Assembly (NCBI GenBank): GCA_947258945.1
Contig: CAMYKJ010000050.1
Coordinates: forward strand, 1 to 10,858
From: an uncultured Ectothiorhodospiraceae bacterium
Lineage (GTDB): Bacteria; Pseudomonadota; Gammaproteobacteria; UBA9214
DNA length: 10,858 bases
Reading direction: 5' to 3'
Positions 6,457 through 10,858 of this stretch are shown here, piece after piece. Below the pieces are notes generated by a model that was not told the origin of the DNA, did no database searches, and was given only the letters and a program-made list of their open reading frames with translations. Each line of letters begins with the position of its first letter. The stretch's first letter is position 1. The position numbers and the translations under genes are program-made.

Positions 6457-7554
6457 GACGAGGTTGCCCCGGCAGCCGCCACGACCTTGTCGGCGGCCTC
6501 CGTCAGATCACTCGCGGTTTCGACCGACAGGCCGGACTGCGCAATCAGTTCAAGGCCGGCCGCGGCATTGGTCCCCTCGAGGCGCACGACCACCGGCACC
6601 TCGATCGAGACCTCCCCGATGGCCTGCAGGATGCCCTGCGCAATCAGGTCAGGCCTCCGCGACCCGTTCGGATGTGGCGCCGCCGCCCACATCGAGAAAA
6701 TTGGCCGGCGTGCCGCCGTGCAGCTGGATCAGGTCCATGGTGGCCATCGCCAGTCCGGCACCGTTCACCATGCAGGCAATGTTGCCGTGCAGGCGGATGT
6801 AATTCAGTCCGTGCTGCTGTGCTGTATGTTCACGCTCGTCTTCCTGGCTGGCATCACGCAATTCAGCCAGCTGTGCATGCCTGAACAGGGCGTTGTCATC
6901 GAGGTCCACCTTGGCATCGAGCGCCAGCAACTCGCCGTCCGTGGTGACGACCAGCGGATTGATCTCCAGCAGGCTGGCATCGCAGTCGAGCAGCAAGCGA
7001 TAGGCCGCACCGAGCAGCTTTGCCAGCGCACCGACCTGCCTTCCCTCGAGATCGAGGGCAAACGCCAGGTTGCGACACTGGTAGCCCTGCAGACCCACTG
7101 CCGGGTTGACGCTTTCGGTAATAATGGCATCGGGATCGCTGGCCGCGACCTCCTCGATATTCATGCCGCCGGACTTCGAGACCATCAGGGTCACGCGCTC
7201 ACTGGTGCGATCGACCAGCATGCCGAGGTAGATTTCCCGCGCAATCGACACGGTCTGCTCGACCAGCACACTGTTGACCGGCAGACCCTCCGCATCCGTC
7301 TGCCTGGTCACCAGCCGGGTACCGAGCATTTCGTCAACCGCAGTGGCAAGCGCATCCCGGCCCTGCACTACCCGTACGCCGCCGCCCTTGCCGCGACCGC
7401 CGGCATGGACCTGCGCCTTCACGACCCAGGCGTCACCGCCAATGGCCATGGCCGCTCCGGCCGCGGCTGTGGTTTCGCGCACCAGCTGACCGGCAGGCAC
7501 CGGGATGCCGAATTCGGTAAACAGCTGCTTGGCCTGGTACTCGTGCAAATGCAT
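6453..7554 (-). pseudogene. sucC: Succinyl-CoA synthetase beta subunit, internal deletion and frameshift
   Basis: Residues 1-301 read as normal SucC: MHLHEYQAKQLF start, ATP-grasp domain with VVKAQVHAGGRGKGGGV (about 44-60) and LLEINPLVVT, then GNIACMVNGAGLAMATMD and [12 protein letters not shown]. After SERVAEA a TGA stops the frame at 6649. One frame over, the protein resumes with [14 protein letters not shown] and the usual end, [10 protein letters not shown]...ADKVVAAAG, stopping at 6453. In E. coli SucC 24 residues stand between the equivalents of VTEA and DLIA, including the conserved NIFGGIVRC segment of the CoA-ligase domain. Here only one base lies there, so about 71 bp are missing. 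Adding 24 residues gives about 390 aa, against 388 in E. coli. As read, no functional beta subunit would be made. The upstream gap is shared with the divergent PP0621-like gene, and the Shine-Dalgarno is poor. Confidence 0.9.
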
Positions 7555-7611
7555 GGCGAGAGTGTGTCAAATAACATATCCCCGAATCAAGCTATTCATT
7601 CGGCGCGTTTC

Positions 7612-7642
7612 CTGCCGACATGAATAAACGTATCATCGGCAG
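7612..7642. promoter_or_regulatory. Inverted repeat between sucC and the pilS operon
   Basis: CTGCCGA at 7612-7618 and TCGGCAG at 7636-7642 are perfect 7-bp inverted arms with 17 bp between them. It lies 24 bp before the start of the small plus-strand gene and about 60 bp from the sucC start, in a 111-bp divergent gap (7555-7665). It could be a two-fold operator or a leader hairpin. TATCAT at 7631-7636 is a possible -10 without a convincing -35. The role is inference. Confidence 0.35.
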
Positions 7643-7665
7643 TTCCGGACACCGGGAGTCACCCC

Positions 7666-7890
7666 ATGCGCATGCTGCTCATCTTTATCGCACTGGCGAT
7701 CATCGTCGCTGTTGCCAGGCACCTGTGGTTGCAGCCTCGCAGGAAACACCCGCGCCGCAGACAATTGTCAGGCAAGATGGCGCAATGCAGCCATTGCGGC
7801 ATGTACATTCCGGAGCAGGAGGCACTCCGCGACGGTGACCGCTGCTACTGCTCGCAGGAACACATGGATGCAGGGCGGGGAGGAGAATGA
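7666..7890 (+). CDS. PP0621-like small membrane-anchored Cys/His protein
   Basis: This 74-aa protein has an N-terminal hydrophobic helix (about residues 3-18, MLLIFIALAIIVAVA), a very basic stretch (about 25-37, RRKHPRRR), and then a small metal-binding-like module: CSHC at 41-44 and CYCSQEH at 60-66, giving C41, C44, C62 and H66 as likely zinc ligands. This layout matches the small PP0621-type proteins, of unknown function, found beside pilS in many gammaproteobacteria. The basic stretch after the helix predicts that the C-terminal module is cytoplasmic. GGGAG about 7 bp before the ATG supports the start. The stop overlaps the pilS ATG by 4 bp (ATGA), so it is translationally coupled to pilS and may contribute to PilS function or pilus control; that link is inference from context. 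Family assignment is by motif layout only. Confidence 0.8.
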   Translation: MRMLLIFIALAIIVAVARHLWLQPRRKHPRRRQLSGKMAQCSHCGMYIPEQEALRDGDRCYCSQEHMDAGRGGE

Positions 7891-9524
7891 CGGAATCACC
7901 TGCGATACCGGCAGTCAGCGCAGCAGAGACGGCGGACGCACGTACCTGGAAACCGCTGCGACTGCTGACTTTTTACCGGGTCATCCTGGCCGGACTGCTG
8001 GCAATCCTGTTTTTCGGGCTGCGCGACCAGACATCGTTCGGCCTGTCCCATCCACAGGTTTACGCAGTCGCCAGCACGGCCTACCTGCTGTTCAGCATCA
8101 TCGTCGGTTTCAGTGCCCGTCTGCGCATACCGGGTTACGAGATCCAGGCGATCTCCCAGCTGCTGATAGACATCGGCGCGATCACCGTACTCATGTTCGC
8201 CAGCGACGGTCCGGCCAGCGGCCTCGGTATCCTGCTCGTTATAACAGTGGCTACCGGCAGTATTTTGCTCGCGGGACGCATGGCCTACCCGTTCGCCGCC
8301 TTTGCCACCCTCGCCGTCATGGTGGAACACTTCTACAGCGACTGGTTGGCGAGCGGCCCGCACGGCGGTGATTTCATGCAGGCGGGCCTGCTGGGCCTGA
8401 CGTTTTTCGCCACCGCCGCGGTTACTTCATTGCTGGTGCAGCGCATTCATGAGAGCGAGACGCTCGCCCACCGCCGCGCCATCGATGTCGCCAACCTCGC
8501 CAGTCTGAATGCGCATATCGTCCAGCGCCTGCAAGCCGGCATCATCGTGACTGACCATGAGGACAACATCCGCCTGATCAACGACACTGCACGGAAGCTG
8601 CTGCACGCCCCTGACAGCGAGGAAGGACAGCCGCTTGCATCACTGTCCGCACCGCTGCATGAGAAACTGCAACAATGGAGAAACCAGCCCGGCAGTGAGC
8701 CCACCCTGCTGTTCCTCGGCAGCGAAACAGACAGCGTACTGCCCCACTTCACGCAACTGTCAACGGATGAAGGAACAGGCGCATTGATCTTCCTCGAGGA
8801 TACTGCAGCCATTATCAGCCAGACACAACAGATCAAGCTCGCCTCACTGGGCCGGCTGACAGCCAGTATCGCACACGAAATCAGGAATCCGCTGGGCGCT
8901 GTCAGTCATGCCGCGCAGCTGCTGAACGAGGAAAATTCACTGCGCGGAGAGGACCGCAGGCTGATGTCCATCATCGATGACAACGCCGGCAGGGTGAATG
9001 CCATTGTGCAGAACATCCTGCAACTTTCACGTCCGGTGCAATCGATCCCGCAGACGATACTGCTTGACGAATGGCTGCAAAAGTTCGTCGAGGAATTTTC
9101 GGACAGCGGCAACTGCACCGCCGCACAGATCAGCTACAGCGTGCACCCGGCGGATGTGGAAATACACATGGATCCCAGCCTGTTGCATCAGGTGGTCTGG
9201 AACATCAGCCAGAATGCCATGCAGCACGCCGGCCCGGGCGAAGATGTTAAACTCAGGCTGGTTGCCGGACGGCTGGCACCGGATGAAACACCCTATCTTG
9301 ATATCATCGACAACGGGCCCGGCATTTCACCCGATATGACAGACAAGATCTTTGAACCGTTCTTTACCACCCGCACCAGCGGGACGGGCCTTGGACTGTT
9401 TATCGCGCGCGAGATCTGCGAAAGCAACAATACCCGTCTCGAGTACCTTGCGCAGGATACCGACAGCTGCTTTCGACTGACCTTCCCGGAATCGCTGCAA
9501 CTGACGGTCACTGCCCTGGTCTGA
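7887..9524 (+). CDS. pilS: Sensor histidine kinase PilS
   Basis: This 545-aa inner-membrane kinase has about six hydrophobic helices in residues 25-187 (for example LLTFYRVILAGLLAILFFGL, AYLLFSIIVGF, LLVITVATGSILLAG, GLLGLTFFATAAVTSLLV). A PAS-like segment follows (about 200-310; ANLASLNAHIVQRLQAGIIV), then a HisKA domain with H330 in LTASIAHEIRNPLGAVSHA as the phosphorylated histidine. The ATPase domain has the N-box VVWNISQNAMQHA (about 437-448), DNGPGI (475-480), FEPFFTT (489-495) and GTGLGLFIAREI (499-510). PilS phosphorylates PilR to control type IV pilin transcription; in Pseudomonas it senses pilin in the membrane. Architecture, length (about 530 aa in Pseudomonas) and the pilR gene 6 bp downstream support the name. 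All key residues are present, so no damage is visible. Start chosen from the 4-bp overlap with the upstream gene and the normal N-terminal length. Confidence 0.94.
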   Translation: MTESPAIPAVSAAETADARTWKPLRLLTFYRVILAGLLAILFFGLRDQTSFGLSHPQVYAVASTAYLLFSIIVGFSARLRIPGYEIQAISQLLIDIGAITVLMFASDGPASGLGILLVITVATGSILLAGRMAYPFAAFATLAVMVEHFYSDWLASGPHGGDFMQAGLLGLTFFATAAVTSLLVQRIHESETLAHRRAIDVANLASLNAHIVQRLQAGIIVTDHEDNIRLINDTARKLLHAPDSEEGQPLASLSAPLHEKLQQWRNQPGSEPTLLFLGSETDSVLPHFTQLSTDEGTGALIFLEDTAAIISQTQQIKLASLGRLTASIAHEIRNPLGAVSHAAQLLNEENSLRGEDRRLMSIIDDNAGRVNAIVQNILQLSRPVQSIPQTILLDEWLQKFVEEFSDSGNCTAAQISYSVHPADVEIHMDPSLLHQVVWNISQNAMQHAGPGEDVKLRLVAGRLAPDETPYLDIIDNGPGISPDMTDKIFEPFFTTRTSGTGLGLFIAREICESNNTRLEYLAQDTDSCFRLTFPESLQLTVTALV

Positions 9525-9530
9525 GGAATT

Positions 9531-10724
9531 ATGGCGACTCACCGAGCACTCATCGTCGACGACGAACCCGATATCCGCGAGTTGCTTGAACTCACGCTGG
9601 GCCGCATGGATATCGATACACGCAGCGCAGCCAACCTGGCCGACGCCCGCAGTCTGCTCGAGGAAGACAGTTTCGACATCTGCCTGACAGACATGCGGCT
9701 GCCCGATGGCGACGGCATCGACCTGGTGCGGCATATCCAGCAGCATTCACCGGAGCTGCCGGTCGCGGTTATCACGGCATATGGCAGCATGGAATCGGCC
9801 GTGGAGGCGCTCAAGGCCGGAGCCTTCGACTTTGTATCGAAACCCGTCAATCTCAACGTATTGCGCAACCTGGTGAACAGTGTCCTGATGCTGACGGACG
9901 ATTCCTCGCAGCGTGAGCGGCGCAGTCGCAATACGCTGCTCGGCGAATCGGAAGCCATGCGCGAAATCCGCTCAACCGTCGAGAAACTTTCCCGCAGCCA
10001 GGCACCTATTTATATATGGGGCGAATCCGGCACCGGCAAGGAACTGGTCGCCCGGCTCATCCATGACAAGGGGCCGCGTGCCGACCGGCCGTTCGTACCG
10101 GTGAACTGCGGCGCAATACCGGCCGAGCTGATGGAAAGCGAGTTCTTCGGGCATAAAAAGGGCAGCTTCACCGGCGCGGTCCCAACAGACGTCCGCATCC
10201 TCTCCGCCACGCACAGGGAACTGGGCGAACTGGTCGAGGCCGGCGAGTTCCGCCAGGACCTGTATTACCGCCTGAACGTCATCCAGCTCGAGGTGCCGCC
10301 GTTGCGCGAACGCCGCGAGGATATCCGGATGCTGGCCAGCCACTGCCTGGACAAGCTGGCGCAGCAAAACAGCCGGCCAGGTCTGGAACTGAACGACGAC
10401 GCCATGGAGGCGCTCGGTGATTACGACTTTCCCGGCAATGTCCGGGAGCTGGAAAACATCCTGGAGCGCGCAACCACGCTGTGCGAGGGCAGTACCGTGA
10501 CCCACGATGATCTCAACCTGCCGACGCCGGGCAAGGCAAGCGACACTGCAGCTGCCCTCACACCGGGCGAGGTCCCACTCGATACCTATATGGATAACAT
10601 CGAGAAGGACGCACTGATCAAGGCGCTGAAACAGACCCGCTATAACAAGACCGCGGCGGCCAAACAGCTCGGCATCACCTTCCGCGCCCTGCGCTATCGT
10701 CTGAAAAAGCTCGGCCTCGAATGA
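9531..10724 (+). CDS. pilR: Sigma-54 response regulator PilR, internal deletion in AAA+ domain
   Basis: PilR is the NtrC-family partner of PilS that activates sigma-54 transcription of pilin genes. The receiver domain (about 1-120) is complete: acidic D10/D11, phospho-acceptor D54 in LTDMRLPDGDG, T82 and K104. The AAA+ domain shows Walker A GESGTGKE at 164-171 and the sigma-54 contact loop GSFTGA at 211-216. Sensor I/II regions and the rest (VRILSATHRELGEL, FRQDLYYRLNVIQLEVPPLRERREDI, YDFPGNVRELEN) follow, then a Fis-type DNA-binding helix-turn-helix (about 360-395). However, the roughly 49 residues normally found between GSFTGA and DVRIL are absent, including the Walker B segment (LFLDE) and the helix before sensor I. 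The gene is 397 aa where Pseudomonas PilR is about 445. The gap is in frame at about 10179. As read, the protein should bind DNA but not hydrolyse ATP. GAGG 4-7 bp before the ATG supports the start. Confidence 0.9.
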   Translation: MATHRALIVDDEPDIRELLELTLGRMDIDTRSAANLADARSLLEEDSFDICLTDMRLPDGDGIDLVRHIQQHSPELPVAVITAYGSMESAVEALKAGAFDFVSKPVNLNVLRNLVNSVLMLTDDSSQRERRSRNTLLGESEAMREIRSTVEKLSRSQAPIYIWGESGTGKELVARLIHDKGPRADRPFVPVNCGAIPAELMESEFFGHKKGSFTGAVPTDVRILSATHRELGELVEAGEFRQDLYYRLNVIQLEVPPLRERREDIRMLASHCLDKLAQQNSRPGLELNDDAMEALGDYDFPGNVRELENILERATTLCEGSTVTHDDLNLPTPGKASDTAAALTPGEVPLDTYMDNIEKDALIKALKQTRYNKTAAAKQLGITFRALRYRLKKLGLE

Positions 10725-10760
10725 GCCGGGGTGTCATTCCGGGTCAGGTCGAATCACAAG

Positions 10761-10777
10761 GTGACGCAATGCGTCAC
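10761..10777. repeat. 17-bp palindrome downstream of pilR
   Basis: GTGACGCA, a central A, then TGCGTCAC form a perfect 8+8 inverted repeat, 37 bp after the pilR stop. A short TTT follows on the plus strand, which is too weak for a confident intrinsic terminator. The tight symmetry with a single-base centre suits a dimeric protein operator better than an RNA hairpin. No known regulator site is recognised. Confidence 0.5.
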
Positions 10778-10812
10778 TTTCTGCCCCTTAATGTGCGCCA
10801 GTTCTCAAAAAA

Positions 10813-10844
10813 TTGACGGTGGCAGCGCGAACAATCCGTATAAT
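10813..10844 (+). promoter_or_regulatory. Sigma-70-like promoter at right edge
   Basis: TTGACG (10813-10818) and TATAAT (10839-10844) are close to the consensus hexamers. The spacer is 20 bp, longer than the usual 16-18, so strength is uncertain. An A-tract precedes the -35 (CTCAAAAAATTGACG), as in strong UP-element promoters. It points rightward out of the window, so its gene is not visible; the style suggests a tRNA or other stable RNA gene beyond 10858, which is inference. Confidence 0.45.
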
Positions 10845-10858
10845 CCTACCACCCCTGT

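Noticed and set aside
6385..7623. 412-codon plus-strand frame opposite sucC
   Set aside because: Antisense to clear SucC sequence, low-complexity product, no domain; its length reflects GC-rich codon bias.
10820..10840. Sigma-54 promoter beginning TGGCA, attractive next to pilR
   Set aside because: The required GC of the -12 element is absent at the proper distance (ACAA occurs there).

Overview
The window looks like a chromosomal segment of a GC-rich gammaproteobacterium. The support is gene content and order: rluD-pgeF divergent from bamD (as around E. coli yfiO and Pseudomonas comL), a glutamine-dependent nadE, sucCD, and a PP0621-like small gene coupled to pilS-pilR. I assign nothing finer than the class. 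Most of the window is housekeeping DNA, and I see no phage, CRISPR array, transposase or defence system.

Layout. A ZIP-family metal transporter runs off the left edge (1-732, minus). A roughly 200-bp gap follows, holding a compact palindromic element (773-893). Then come pgeF and rluD on the minus strand with a 4-bp overlap, bamD on the plus strand, and nadE on the minus strand, whose 3' end overlaps the end of bamD by 46 bp. A 454-bp non-coding stretch (5126-5579) holds a composite inverted-repeat element: 27-bp arms 26/27 identical, enclosing two shorter ATTCCC/GGGAAT palindromes. Next are sucD and sucC (minus, 4-bp overlap). On the plus strand follow a small membrane-anchored Cys/His protein, pilS and pilR. 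The right end carries an 8+8-bp palindrome and a promoter-like pair of hexamers pointing out of the window.

Function. bamD serves outer-membrane protein assembly, rluD 23S rRNA pseudouridylation, pgeF peptidoglycan precursor editing/purine nucleoside metabolism, nadE the last step of NAD synthesis, sucCD the TCA cycle, and pilSR control of type IV pilus genes.

The main anomaly is that three nearby genes carry lesions in conserved regions. sucD has a 4-bp tandem duplication that shifts the frame. sucC lacks about 71 bp, with a frameshift. pilR lacks about 49 codons in frame, removing the Walker B segment of its AAA+ domain. The other genes look intact. Restoring the missing bases gives near-canonical lengths (SucD 290 aa, SucC about 390 aa, PilR about 446 aa). 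The choice is between local assembly error and real recent gene decay; I favour assembly error because sucCD is normally needed and the rest of each gene is well conserved, but the sequence alone cannot decide. I found no convincing undescribed system.
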